Notes: generated by a model not told the origin, from the letters alone. DNA of 28,820 nucleotides from Saccoglossus kowalevskii (GCF_000003605.2 NW_003120922.1:96108-124927); one strand, 5' to 3'; counted from the first letter of the stretch, positions 1-11,147 are shown. Translations and numbers: made by a program.

Positions 1-260
1 TTTTAATTTATTATTTTTGAAATAGAACACAGTGTGAAGCAATATGTAATTTGTATCAACTCCTTAGAATTATTAAAACGTTTCAGAACTTACAAAATGC
101 CAGCAATTCACGAGCATTCTTGCAACAAAATCAGCCATCATTTTTAAATCTACATCCCTATTTTGGTTTGGGTATTTATTTCAAAAAGCATAAATTCAGA
201 TTATTTTTTACTTATGAGTAGAGTTCTAATATAACACGTCACAATACATATATCTTAGAA

Positions 261-433
261 AAGAGTTCCTTAAGACCCCCCCCCCTACTCCTAACATGAA
301 CTCTATAACCCTAGTTCCCAATGTAATAACTATACGCGTCTCGAAGAGGGACATATACATTGAAATGGGTGAGTGCACTTGAGGGAAAGGGTAAGGATTA
401 TACTTATGGGTGAGGGGGCCCTAAGAAACTCTT
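261..433. mobile_element. MITE-like element with imperfect terminal inverted repeats
   Basis: The left end reads aagagttccttaaga followed by a C run. The right end, read on the other strand, is aagagtttcttagggcccc, so about 17 of the first 20 bases pair. The interior is about 130 bp with no coding sign. No target-site duplication is obvious. The element ends about 125 bp before the PAN exon acceptor of gene 1, so it sits in the upstream intron or 5' flank. A non-autonomous DNA transposon is the likely reading; a chance inverted repeat is possible. Confidence 0.5.
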
Positions 434-558
434 GTCATCTCTTGATATGAAGCATCATGACGCAAATAAAATGATTATCATCAACAGTTCAAGCAATGTT
501 ATAATTCAGAAAAAAATTCACTTCATTTTTAACGAGTTATTTTGTTCATTTTTTCCAG

Positions 559-848
559 TCACCACAGTTTGTATAAACCACACGTTTGGTTGCTCACTGG
601 ACGGCGTGTTCGTAACAAAAAGGTTCCCTCAATTCGTGCTCCGAAACCACGTGATCTCCTCTCAACATACAGGCACTCTAGGACGATGTGGAACGGTTTG
701 TCAAGCAACTTTGTCATGCGTGTCGTTCAATTTCAATCATGTGACCGGGTGGTGTGATCTGAATAATGCCCGAATGGACGATTATTTGTCGGATAAACAA
801 GTAGATTTCGACTCAAGATATGTGCAAATTGTAGTCACCCAACACGAG
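559..848 (+). CDS. Gene 1 exon: PAN/apple domain
   Basis: This exon encodes a PAN/apple-type module, a disulphide-bonded fold that binds proteins or carbohydrates in extracellular proteins. Six cysteines are visible, and the core runs RCGTVCQATLSCVSFNF then WCDLNN, which is the typical PAN block (C-x3-C, then C-x-SFNF, then C-x-L). The acceptor is a strong pyrimidine tract ending in ccag at 558, entered in phase 1. The donor gag|gtaagt at 849 leaves phase 0. The open frame extends upstream to 432, but that part lies behind the acceptor, has no signal peptide and is read here as intron. The counterpart in gene 2 (23255..23538) shares HVIS, GTL, the C-x3-C pair and SFNF, and has the same phases. 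Confidence 0.82.
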
Positions 849-932
849 GTAAGTTGTATTATGCATATGCAAATTGTAGTCACCCAACACGAGGCTGCAT
901 TATAAATATGTAAATTGTGTCGCCCAACAAGC
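820..932 (+). repeat. Tandem repeat across the PAN exon donor site (3 copies)
   Basis: The core tgcaaattgtagtcaccc followed by aacacgag occurs at 823, perfectly again at 868, and in degenerate form at 909. The periods are 45 and 41 bp. The first copy is the exon's 3' end and is followed by gtaagt. In the second copy the same bases are followed by gctgca, so it is not a donor. The duplicated copies lie in intron 1 and stay in the same frame until the TAA at 903. Confidence 0.85.
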
Positions 933-1620
933 GCTAAACTGCATTGTGAATATGATTATGTAAGTTACAGTGGTAAAAGTTGTGTAATTAATTGTCTTTT
1001 CGGAAACAGCCATAAATATAAATACAACAAAAATCATCCGAATCTGCGTGTTACTGGTGTTTAGAGGGAGGTATCCATCTAACTTAAGTCTGAATTCTAA
1101 AATGTAACATTCATACACAAATAATCAAATAAAGCTTAGAAAGAACTCCCGTGTGCTCGAGAACATCGGAGATATATTAAAAATTATCCTTCCGAACATT
1201 AGCTTGGCAACTAATATAAAATATATGTCTGATATTTTGGATTTATAACGTGAATACAATGGGATCCCTATTATTGAAGTTTATAATACATTTGATTTTA
1301 CATCTGTGGTTTTCAGTCTAATTTATTCCTCCACCACAAGTTAAATTTATATCTGATTTGTTGAGATACCAGCAATTGGCTAATAATAATAACAATTAGA
1401 TTATCGATATGCATGGTTAATATTATTAAACTAATCACATCTTTGGAATATCCCATAGCATCAATGAACAAAATTCCAGTGAAATGTGATGATTATGCCA
1501 CTTCGGCAATTAGTATGCGCGAATTTCAATCCAAAACCAATGCATCTTGCCCAGGAATGTATATACCAAGCCTATTACCAATTGTTATTTTGAAAATATG
1601 GGTAATTAAATTATGCAAAT

Positions 1621-1813
1621 CAGAGGCGGCACGAAATTTTGCATGGGGAAGATCTGCTGACCAACCTCGCGCTGAAGGCGCGACCTTACTAGGTTGTAAT
1701 CTCGACCCTCTGCAACGCTATTTCCTGCATTATGATGGCCAAATTTTGCTGACACAAAAGGTTTCAGCTTGATTTTGGAGGGGCGGCTCTGTCCTCATGT
1801 GCCGCCACCACTG
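1621..1813. mobile_element. MITE of the CAG..GGCGGCAC type
   Basis: The left end is cagaggcggcac. The right end, reverse complemented, is cagtggtggcggcac, the same terminus with a 3-base gap. The pentamer caaat flanks both sides exactly (1616-1620 and 1814-1818) and looks like a target-site duplication. The element is 193 bp, has no transposase, and is GC-rich inside compared with its AT-rich surroundings. Its termini resemble those of the elements at 10991 and 23027, which suggests related non-autonomous DNA transposons. Confidence 0.6.
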
Positions 1814-2075
1814 CAAATTAAGCAATTACTATGCGTAGATTTCAACCCCTCACTAATTAGGTATGTGTATTGTTCCAGTGCACATATGTGCTAACTTTCA
1901 CTATAATGTGATGATTAATTATTATAGATATATATCTTTATTCAGTACTATAGGCCATGGGTCTTACATGTACAATATTAAATATTCTTGAAAATAAATA
2001 AATAAACCCTCCCCAGTCATTCCATAAGTTTTCGGCGTTTCTGTAATGAAAAGAAAATAAACTTGCCTAGATTTA

Positions 2076-2660
2076 CTAATGTATTGAATTTGTGGTTTTC
2101 AAATTTACCCCCAGAATAAATTTACAAAATTCATGGTGATTTTTTTCAATATCATAACATTTATGGACTCCCCAAATTGCGCTGCCATACAAGAGAACTT
2201 GGAGAATTTTACAATCAAAAACTTTAAATGCATTATGTGGTTGTAATCCCCCAAATTTATAAAGCATACTTTGTAGGGAATATAAAGCTTTCCTTGCCTG
2301 ATCTGCAATATGTTTTTGTGCTTGGTACCAGATACCCGAACTACAAAAAATTACACCGTGATAATTGTATCTTGAGACAACTTCTATTTCTCCTCCTTTC
2401 CAAAACCATTTCTCAACTTGTTTTAATCTCCCTCCCTTCCGAAATACAATAATTTTAGATTTATTCAGATTTACATTCAATCTCCATCTGCTACAATAAT
2501 CAGCCAATCTGTCTAACAAACGCTGTAAACCAATAGGAGAACTGTTAAAAAGCGCGAAATCGTCTGCATAAAGTAAATACATTAGTTTCAAAGTATTGGA
2601 ATATACAATAGTCTTAACCCTTTGTGCATTTTCAATATGATTAATTATTAATAACTCCAT
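2076..2660 (-). pseudogene. Non-LTR retrotransposon reverse-transcriptase fragment
   Basis: An open frame of 194 residues shows the second half of a LINE reverse transcriptase. The catalytic YADD box sits at about residues 32-35 within MYLLYADDFALF. It is followed by RWRLNVNLNKSKIIVFRKGG (the thumb-side N..K..V.F motif), YNYHGVIFCSSGIW in place of the usual Y-L-G-V/I-F pattern, and a LLYGSAIWG block. The 5' part (fingers, the earlier palm motifs and the endonuclease) and the C-terminal region are absent, so it is a truncated relic although this stretch has no internal stop. It lies antisense in intron 1 of gene 1. The family resembles invertebrate CR1/L2/Rex-like LINEs; I cannot name the clade. 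Confidence 0.85.
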
Positions 2661-2669
2661 GGAAAGCTG

Positions 2670-3065
2670 AAAAGTATTATGCGAATTAGGAAATTATTAT
2701 GAATGTATAGATACCCAAACCTAATTAGTTGCATTGTCTTAGTGTATTTACGTATTCATTGAAAACAGATAAGTACTTTATATATTGATGGAAAAAGCTG
2801 AAAACTGACTAATTATTATGAAAATCAGGTAATTAATATGCACAGTTTTAATTTAAAACTAATAAAGTCTGCGCAATGTCTTAGAGTATCCATGTACCAT
2901 TTAAATGTGATGATTAGTACTTGAGATATACAGGTTTTTCTTCAAAACCAATTAGGTCTGTGAATAGTCCTAGAGTATCCATGTACCAAGCTTCATTGAA
3001 ATATATTTAATACTTGAAAATTGACTAAGTATCATGCAAATTAGGTAATTAATATGCATGCATTT
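2670..3065. repeat. Diverged AT-rich repeat units
   Basis: Several phrases recur with changes. aggtaattaatatgca appears near 2827 and 3041. The phrase tagagtatccatgtacca appears near 2884 and 2971. ctgactaa/ttgactaa followed by attatg or tatcatg appears near 2806 and 3018. A related phrase, attaaattatgcaaatcag, occurs at about 1606. The units overlap irregularly and look like old, partly tandem copies of a short repeat. No coding potential is seen. Confidence 0.5.
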
Positions 3066-4003
3066 GACCCGTAACCGGTCAGCAGACACGCATGTTTCGA
3101 TAGTTCTCCAAGCACGAAACACAAGTGTAAAATGGAAAATCAGCCACACTACATTTAAGAACATACAACTTCCATTCATATGGTTTAATTACATTGCTAG
3201 CTTCTTCTAGCTTCAACAAGGTACAATAGGTTCAGCTATGAACGCGATACATGTTTTGCATGTCTGTCCACCTGGGGACACGTCATCCCAGAATATAGCA
3301 TCCAGGGACTGCCCATTATAAGGTTTATGTTAGGTTGTTACAGAAATTCATGTTGATAACGTCACAATTTCAGAGTCGACAAGTGTAAATAAGACGCCTG
3401 AAAATAGATGTTTAATTGTGAACAAATACTGAAGGTTTCAAACAAAATGACAAATACAATTACAAGTTAATATTAGAATACCTGCATGTGATTCAAAGGC
3501 CGAATTTGACATCAACACAAATTGACGTTGCACGTAAATTAGATAATCCAGCCGTGATAATACAGAGTGTATCTCTAAGGTAACACGAAAAATGACGTAT
3601 ATAACTTTGTTTATACAGTAACAAAGTACATACATCCATGAGGTCGGTCAGTCGTGCGGGGAAGGTGGTGATGATTCCATGGGTTATTAGCTAGACATGA
3701 CAGCCTAGATGAACATTCCATCTATAACGATAATGTTGTTATGGCAACGAGTTACCGGCATTTACACCTTGCGTTTAATGTAACCAATAAACGTAACGTT
3801 AGCTTGCATATACTAAATCTCAATGGAAAACAACAGAATATTACTGTGGACAAAACAACAATGCTCTCTCATGATCCAATACCAGGGATTGGCATCTCCG
3901 CTTTTGAATTGCGTTAAACTTCACCTGTATGTTTTTTGTTTGTTTTTTGAAACTCCTCTCGCCTGCTTGAATAATTGCTCGTCTCACTTATTTCTCTTTC
4001 TAG

Positions 4004-4130
4004 TTTGTGGAAGAAGTATGTGACCCCACTATGTGCCAAAATAATGGAGTGTGTGTTCTCAGTGGATGTGATACCAACAGTCTAGTATGCGATTGCCAAC
4101 ACGGGTATGGCGGTGAACTGTGCGAACATG
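4004..4130 (+). CDS. Gene 1 exon: EGF-like domain
   Basis: The exon starts after ttctctttctag in phase 0, matching the PAN exon end, and closes at cat g|gtaggt in phase 1. It encodes a six-cysteine EGF module: VCDPTMCQNNGVC (C1-C3), then VCDC (C4-C5), then HGYGGELC (C6), with the usual G-Y/F-x-G turn. An additional seventh cysteine lies between C3 and C4 in VLSGCD. There is no D/N-x-D/N-E signature at the start, so calcium binding is not indicated. The paralogous exon at 22731..22851 has a comparable extra cysteine. Confidence 0.85.
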
Positions 4131-5535
4131 GTAGGTGAATTATGTCCCATGTGTCACAATTATCCGAGTTGTACGTTGCATGTGTCACATAAAGCTATCT
4201 TTGTATACCACGCCCTCAAACGTATTTTTTTATTTCTCAGTTTTTCTGCCCGTTTATTCACGTTATATTACTCTATGTTATTGTTATACCACTCGTTCTT
4301 CATGTTATGCCACTTTTTGTTTTTGTGATATCATTTTTTTTATTATTTCAATATATACCTACAATACAGAAATACACAAATCAATACATACACAAGTTAT
4401 TAAAGAATGGCACACACTTCATCGTTGTTTGGAGTCCAGAGAAAAGAAATATCAAAACATTTGTTTAATGCTTAATGCTTACCAGCATTAAATATATCTA
4501 TATTTCCCATTTTTAAGTAGAAAAAAGCATCAGGAAACACAGATTTTTTACGTGAAATCATGTCTATTGATTTTTCTTTAATTAATATCGTCTAGTAATC
4601 GCAAAGGATCTTAACGATTTGGATACAGAAGATACTTCCCTGGCAAGATTAAATGGTTCAACTAAAACCCCCAAATCATTATTCGACATCATTGTGATTC
4701 GGCGATACCATGTTTTAACTTAATATGCAAGCGATGGTTAAAGCATAATGCACCACCTTCAACTGGTTATGGTTTCTAATTTATGCCCTAAAATATGAAT
4801 ACCAAATATTGATATTTAAAACAGTATATTACAAATTCGATTTAAGTATGTTTATTCTGGAAAAAAAAGAAAGATAATTATTATGATATATGATTTTTTT
4901 AAGGGGGAAAGTAAATCACATTTACGAAAAGGAGCAAGTTAAAGCAGTATGATAGTCTGCACTGGTTCACTCGAACGACATCACTGTCATCAATAAATTT
5001 GTTTCGGCAACTGATATTTTCCCTCGATTTTGATATTTTTATTGTGTTGTTTTTTTCCATCGCCAAAATCTATATAAAATAATGATGCTGATAAAACCCT
5101 TTGCCGAAGTTGGGTATACCAGTACAATATCATTTCTGTCATAGGCTGGTTAGTTTTATTACTCCAATATTTCAGGATTTATTTTCTAAAAAACAATATC
5201 TTTATCATTTCTCATGGTGAGGAGTTGAAGGTGTTCTAATTCTAATTATATAAGTGGGAATGTAACTTTAAAGCGCATGAGTCCCCTTGCTCTGTGGCGT
5301 ATCTACAAAAAAATCATTCATTTTGAATTCTCTCATGATACCGTGGACTACAAAATTGAATATATATTCAGATTGTTGGGTGTTTTTATTAAATGCAAAC
5401 TGAATAACTTTAAGTTCAACATGGAATGTCTCGTACTTTGTAAATCTTTACAATGAAACAAATGACATTGGCATATTGGAGGGAGACATTTCGTGGTTTT
5501 ATTTTTTTTTTACTTGAATATGTTTATGTTCACAG
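4131..5535 (+). other. Gene 1 intron 2
   Basis: This 1405-bp AT-rich intron runs between the EGF and sushi exons (donor gtaggt, acceptor tgttcacag). I see no repeat with clear ends and no other gene in it. Confidence 0.7.
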
Positions 5536-5697
5536 TATTTTGTACCAATCCCGCGACCCCCGATTTCGGTGGATATGATGTCAGTGCAGACGGAAACAAA
5601 CTATCCTTTTGGTGCGATGCAGATTATGTTGTTTATGGATCTGGGACACTATGGTGTGTCGATGGTAATTGGAGCGACGGTGTCCCATCATGCAGAC
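5536..5697 (+). CDS. Gene 1 exon: CCP/sushi domain
   Basis: This is a symmetrical phase 1-1 exon of 162 bases, the classic layout of a CCP/sushi module. The four expected cysteines are visible in FCTNPA, FWCDAD, LWCVDG and VPSC, with the conserved tryptophan and glycine between cysteines 3 and 4 (GNWSDGVPSC). The acceptor is ttcacag and the donor agac|gtaagc. Sushi modules bind proteins in complement regulators and adhesion molecules. Position between EGF and EAR suggests a spacer or recognition module. It is the same length as the sushi 1 exon of gene 2. Confidence 0.87.
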
Positions 5698-5949
5698 GTA
5701 AGCACGCACGTACTGTTATCCTACCAACATATTTTAAGTAACACTACTAATGAACATTTTGTGAACAACAAGCAGAAAAGCAAAAACCATGCACATTTTC
5801 AATGATGTGCGCCCTCAAGCAACGAAATTATTTATTCTGTGACGTCCAATTACCGTTTTAATAAAATAAGTGCGCCTGCATAGCTTCGTCAGTTTAGGGC
5901 ATATTATTATATTAGGTATTTTAGTTATAATCTTTTTTTGCTTCTTTAG

Positions 5950-7025
5950 GTAAAGATGAAACTCCCACAGCACTTCTGTTACCTTCGACAGGACAGTTTC
6001 TCCCGTTTCAAGACTTGGATCTATTTTCAACCTCCAAGATGGCGTCTATTGCTATCAATGGCACATACTACCTAGCTGTACTTAGTTTGCAATATGGCTG
6101 CGTTGTTTACCAATTCGTGGAAGGTAGTTTCAGCTTTTTCCAACTAATTCAAGTTAATGAACTGGTTGATGTGGAATTGGTAAATATTAATGCTCGCTAT
6201 TATTTGTTTCTTGCAATATCGCGAGAACAGAACCAAGATTACTCGTATGAATACGTCACCAATTCGAAAGTGTATGTTTGGGAGGATAACGAGTTTGTGT
6301 TTCACCTTGATGTACCCACTGTTGGTGCGTACGACTGGCATTACTTCACTCATGGTGGCCAGCACTATCTTGTCCTTGCAAGCTATCAAGACGCAGACGA
6401 CAACTTCGAAACTACGAAGAGCACCTTCTACGTCTGGAACGAAACTCAGGATGCGCTAGTCACCCTTCAGAATATTCCGACTGTTGGATGTAGAAGCGTG
6501 ACGTCACTCACACAAAGTGGTGACGCATACGTGGTGTTCGCAAGCGAGAAAGGTAATTCCAACGCGGTAAATCTTTATCCGACGAGCTACAAGCTCAGTC
6601 CAGACGGACTTTCGCTTACACTCGCCCAGACAATCGGAACTTCAAGAACTACATATTACCTAACAATGTTCGAATATTATGGAAAAGTTCTTCTGGCTTC
6701 TACTACTAAATCAGCAACAAAACCCATGATGTATTCCAGCACTGGGACCATTTTGGAGGAGTATGGAGAGCACAGCGACGCAGTGCACGCTGGAATGGTA
6801 TGCCCATTTCAACATGGCGGCCGTCAATATCTTGTATATCCCAAATGGGATTCAAATTCTATACTTATGCGCGATAATGCAGATGATTGGTTCGAGGTCT
6901 ATCAAACTTTTCAATTCAATGATAAAAGTCAGGGGTGTCACGTGATGGACATAGAGGGAGCTGTCTATATGATGTACGCCATTCTTGACACAGAAACTCC
7001 TGTTAGAATCTACATATGGACGTAG
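5950..7025 (+). CDS. Gene 1 terminal exon: EAR/EPTP repeat propeller
   Basis: A single 1076-base exon encodes 357 residues and ends in TAG. About seven repeats of 44-50 residues are visible. Each has a hydrophobic core such as YYLAVLS, YYLFLAIS, HYLVLAS, AYVVFAS, KVLLAS, QYLVYPKW and VYMMYA, often followed by VYVW or FYVW and then a phrase like VPTVGAYD or IPTVGCRS. This is the EAR/EPTP pattern, which folds as a seven-bladed propeller in LGI proteins (established for the family). The acceptor is cttctttag at 5949, entered in phase 1, completing an Arg codon with the sushi exon. The conventional methionine near 6039 is internal and not a start. In LGI1 the propeller binds ADAM22-type receptors; the partner here is unknown. 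No transmembrane or GPI signal follows the last blade, which ends at RIYIWT. Confidence 0.87.
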
Positions 7026-7292
7026 GGATTTACTCAGTTGCCAAACTCTTGAAACAGTGTGCAACCTCGTACTTCGGCACATATTTTTGTAGATACTTCA
7101 AATTAATGGCACACAACTGGGTGCCAGCGCCTGGTATCAAAGTCTGAAATCTACTACAGATCCTAAAGATCTGAAAAACGATGTGTACGCAGTGAGGATA
7201 TATCCTGGTTGTACCTGTGATATGTGTACGTAAATATCTCTCGTTGATTATATCGTCGTTCGTCGTGTAGAATAGGGCAAGGGACAGCCACA

Positions 7293-7298
7293 AATAAA
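7293..7298 (+). terminator. Candidate poly(A) signal of gene 1
   Basis: The first canonical aataaa after the gene 1 stop lies 268 bases downstream. This is a plausible 3' UTR length, but there is no transcript evidence. Confidence 0.5.
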
Positions 7299-7351
7299 AA
7301 ACGATGGAAACGGCGTATCTTGCACCCATGTACGTCACAAAAGCGTCGCGA

Positions 7352-7364
7352 CACTAGAGGGCGC
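7352..7364 (+). promoter_or_regulatory. CTCF-core-like motif
   Basis: The sequence cactagagggcgc matches the central part of the bilaterian CTCF consensus (C-A-S-Y-A-G-R-K-G-G-C-R-S) at every position. The 5' flank of the consensus is not matched. It lies just past the gene 1 poly(A) signal, between the two convergent genes. A 13-base match alone is weak evidence of binding. Confidence 0.3.
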
Positions 7365-7369
7365 AATTC

Positions 7370-10300
7370 ACCATAACCACCCCGACGATATACTACTCGC
7401 TCCTTAAAACTTAACCCCCCACATGTTTGGGGTACATTTATCTGTTAATCCCCACCATAGGTGTGAAAAAGTTGCGCTGAACAAATATTCACTGATAGCA
7501 TAGTTCAAAGATATTATCAAGTTACGTAACTTTTGTCCTTCTCTCCAGCGTATTCTGGTCTAAGTTTCCAATGAAATATATTTCGAGATTGATTCATTAT
7601 TTTTAACAAGCAATTCAAATATTACAAGGTTTAATCATAAACGAAATACTTGCCAATCTTTTGATTTGACATAATTGGTCGGCACAGCTTACGCTATAGT
7701 TTGTGTTTACGCTGTGTTTACGCATAATAACGTGTCACGGCATCGGGATTAACAGTGAGTTGTTAGAACATAAACAACACATTACTATACAACTTGGCAC
7801 ACATTTCATTCGGAAACAACGTTGTTTTTATTTCAGTGAAATGTTTGGTATCCGATATTAGTAGCGATCTGAGATTGCACATAACGAGTATCGCACAAAA
7901 CAGATACAGTTACCTCTGCTTATTTTTCACGCACTTCTGTAATACGCTTTTAGTCACTAATGGGGTTATTTTTTCTGTTTGAACGTTTAATGTACACAGA
8001 AAAAAAGAGTCGTAAGATACATGTATAAATTAGGGAAATCTCCGAATGAGGCCTGACATCGAATGAGCTGATCTGGAAGTGGTTATAGATCTTTATACTA
8101 CACAGGTAGCTGTCATGGCAGCTCCAAACATCGCCCGTGCATCACCATACCGCACCCTCTTTTCGGCGGTGACAATCTTATCACAATCAAGTAAACTTTG
8201 ATCGCTTGGGGCATTGTGTTGTTTCGCAGTGTACAGAGGATTGCGGTCTAATATTACATCACTCATGGTATGAAACTTGGGCCATTAGCTCATATCACTA
8301 ATAAAATAAATTAGTGGTCCGAAAATTCATGAATAAATGTGTGTGGATCTTCTTCTGGAAAAAAACTTTCTATATGACAGTGTCAGACTCACTAAGATTC
8401 ACGATACAGGTCGAAGGTTAGGGTAACAGTCTGCTTACGAATTAAATAGTCATCGTAACATTAATAAAGTAACTCTTGTTAGGACTACATAATTTATTAC
8501 TAGTCAAGTTCTAAGGTTTTCGGCAATCCTAAAATCTTTATAATGTTATAGACATCTAAGTTCTCCAGAACTTTTAAGAAATACAGTGTTCGGGATATGA
8601 GTCAGGGTTCAAAAAGCTGTATAGAGAGAATTTGGACCGAGTAGGATACCGTCGGCGAATACGTAATGCATACGAAAAGTATATAGTAAGTGTACGAATT
8701 CTTCAAGATTAGTTGTTACCAATGAGCGGCCAGCTGTACGACGTACCTGTTGTTTTCTTAATTTTGATAAATTGCAACTGTGTATATAACTTACTACCGG
8801 CGTCACCAACAGGCAGGCATTGTATTACCAAGCAGTGTATTGCCACAGTCCCTCTGGGATTCACAGTTCCTCTATCCCAAAGGTATTGCTAAATCGTAAC
8901 TGACAACAAACAAAGGCGCCGTGCCTTACGATACAGTATGCGTTAATTATAAAAACAAATGTGGACTAAACGTTTTATATGGGAAGAGAGGGTTTGATTT
9001 TAGAAAAAGTCCAGAGTTGAATGCATCGCGTCACTACCAGAGAGTGGTGATGGATGGCTCTCTGTCGCCAAAAGTGACAAACTCATTGAAGTCGCGGCTT
9101 GAAAAAGACGTTGGCCAGCTATTTACTTTGATGTTTTCGACATCAAGAGAACGCCGGTTGTCTCTAAACGATTTTTCCTTTTAGTATTTTCTACCGTTCA
9201 TATTGAATGCATAATTCTAGTCGTGAACTATCCGAATGTATGCAGAAAGTACGTACACTACTACTATTTCGCGCGAAAATTGTAAACGCCACTGATTGGT
9301 TTTGCCTGGCTCATTCAAGTACTTAATGTAGTTGCGTTAGTAAATTAGTACCAGGATAGAGCTTATTGTATTTCATTTATTTGGACGGTTTTATTTTTTG
9401 TATACCCATCTTCACTTATTTTTTGTTGGTGTTTTGTACCGTGTACATGATTTCGAACATGGATTTCAAAACAAGAGACTTGCTCATATTTAAAATACTA
9501 CAGTTCCCAATGCCATGGTTACATCATTTTCAATAATGAGACTAATGTTTTTTTTTAAACTTAAATTGAATGCATTTTGAACACCCAAATGTTATAAACT
9601 TTCTGATTAGTCTATTCATAATCTTTGTGAAATAAACGGGTTTTAATGATTTTTTTCCAAATCTGTGCAAGTCTCCCTTTCATGAAACACTGTTGTTTAG
9701 GGTTTGAGCGTAATCCACAAATATACAATACATTAGTTAGATGCCCCAATTCACATCATGACCAGACAGGCAGAGAATGTGACTGTTATTGGATTATATC
9801 ATATGCGATTTACAGTACTACATAACACGCCGGAATCCTTCGTTAAGATGTGTACATCTATCCGTAGTTTCTGCGTTTTGCTGTTCATTTGTATGCATTT
9901 ATGCATAATTAGTATTCCTGTAGTAGGATCTCGTCTCATCGTAATCCTGCGGTATGCCTTCTGTCAATTAAGTCTTGCGCGGTTGATTTGCATTATCAGT
10001 ATAACAACAGAACTTTTACTAAGTCCATCACTGCGTTTCTGACTACGTTCGCATCGCCATCATTGTAATACACAGTATAATTATGTACAGTCACTGTGTT
10101 TTAAACATCCTAACATGAAATCACTGTTCCTATGTATGAACTGAACTAAACACTTGATAAACCATTTTGGATCGCTATATTCAATCAATCTAGATATACA
10201 CCTATCATTGCATGCATTTCTTTCTGAGCTCAGTTTTGTTAATATTATTATTAAATTGATACATATAGTTGTCAATATTACATGTACATTTGATTATAGA

Positions 10301-10560
10301 ATAATCAAGTTTATTTAGGATTGTAAAAGTACATTATAGTTTTCGTACACAAACTGAACGAAGAACTTAGTCGTAATATTTAAATACGCACACCTTAAAA
10401 CAATGGCGGCAATTTCTGTACGGGAGTTATCTGGTGTATGTACGCTTCACTTTCGGGGATTGCAGCAATGAGGGTACATTTGCTGATGCCACTATTAGAT
10501 ACTGTACGTAATTTTGCGTATACAACAGGACGATATTAAGTCGTGTAATTATTGTATATA
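7370..10560. other. Intergenic, no recognised gene
   Basis: This is AT-rich sequence downstream of gene 1. Short open frames occur (for example 8921-9184 on +, 87 codons), but none shows a recognisable domain, biased composition or splice-supported continuation. No RNA gene, clear inverted repeat or tandem array was seen. Confidence 0.5.
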
Positions 10561-10561
10561 C

Positions 10562-10686
10562 TTTTAATGTTGCTTGTAAATAAGCTAAATATTGAGAAGT
10601 GATTATATTACACCAACTTACAAATTATAGTTTTCAGTGTTCAAAACTTGTGAAACGCATGACGAGAATAAAGAAGATACGAAATT
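10562..10686 (+). repeat. Dispersed repeat, copy A
   Basis: This stretch, from ttttaatgttgcttg to gaagatacgaaatt, aligns over about 125 bases with 12481-12613 in the same orientation. The pair includes an uninterrupted identical run, acaaattatagttttcagtg, in both copies. It is probably the relic of an interspersed element; no termini were identified. Confidence 0.75.
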
Positions 10687-10990
10687 AGATACGTAGATAC
10701 CATATTTATTAAATATTTTTAGTATGCGAGCGGGTTTTACACGAGCGCAAGTCTTAATGATTCATCTGATATTTAAAGTTCACTTGAATGAAATTCTGTA
10801 TATAGTTAAAAACTCGAATATTGTAATGTCTTTAACTTTCCAAATAAAGTAGATTTATTTAATTCGATGTGTCCTTTTCTGTCTGCTGATAGTTGATAGT
10901 TCGCTATTCAATTGAATTGTTCTATTATATCGCATGAGGGCGCTGTAAATACGTCATTCGCATGTATCGAACTTTTCTCAGTTCACGTAC

Positions 10991-11147
10991 CAGTGGCGGA
11001 TCTAGGGGTGGGGGGTGTTCTTGGGGTCCAGACCCCCGTTGAAAAATTTATTTAATTTGTTTTTGTATAATATAAAAAAAATCAATAACTTAGTCTGGCG
11101 ATTTTAAAGTTGCCCCCCCCCCCTAAAAAATCCTGTATCCGCCCCTG
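10991..11147. mobile_element. MITE of the CAGTGGCGGATC type
   Basis: The left terminus is cagtggcggatctagggg. The right terminus, reverse complemented, is caggggcggatacagga, an imperfect inverted repeat. The flanking pentamer cgtac is exact on both sides (10986-10990 and 11148-11152). Subterminal G and C runs lie inside both ends. The 157-bp element has no coding capacity. It is closely related to 23027-23181 by its termini, so a hAT-like non-autonomous transposon family is inferred. Confidence 0.72.

Larger units (their letters stand above)
849..4003 (+). other. Gene 1 intron 1 (PAN to EGF)
   Basis: This 3155-bp interval runs between donor gag|gtaagt and acceptor ctttctag. It holds the MITE at 1621-1813, the reverse-transcriptase relic at 2076-2660 on the opposite strand, and diverged AT-rich repeats around 2680-3060. 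I see nothing coding for the host gene and no recognisable RNA gene in 3060-4003. Confidence 0.75.
559..7025 (+). other. Gene 1 model: PAN-EGF-CCP-EAR protein (5' incomplete)
   Basis: Four exons join without a frame break: 559..848, 4004..4130, 5536..5697 and 5950..7025. They give 550 residues plus a partial first codon. All internal boundaries are GT-AG: acceptors ttttttccag, ttctctttctag, gtttatgttcacag and ttctttag; donors gtaagt, gtaggt and gtaagc. The order is PAN/apple (about residues 1-96), EGF (97-138), CCP/sushi (140-192) and an EAR propeller (194-550). No transmembrane segment is seen, so a secreted protein is inferred. The PAN exon opens on phase 1, so at least one earlier exon with the signal peptide is missing, probably left of the window. 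Intron lengths are 3155, 1405 and 252 bp. The gene converges on a paralogue on the other strand (gene 2). Confidence 0.85.

Noticed and set aside
432-558. Open frame upstream of the PAN exon starting MSSLDMKHH
   Set aside because: It lies before a strong acceptor (ttttttccag), has no signal peptide and has no counterpart in gene 2, so it is read as intron.
8921-9184. 87-codon open frame in the intergenic region
   Set aside because: No domain, splice context or similarity to neighbouring modules; its length is compatible with chance.
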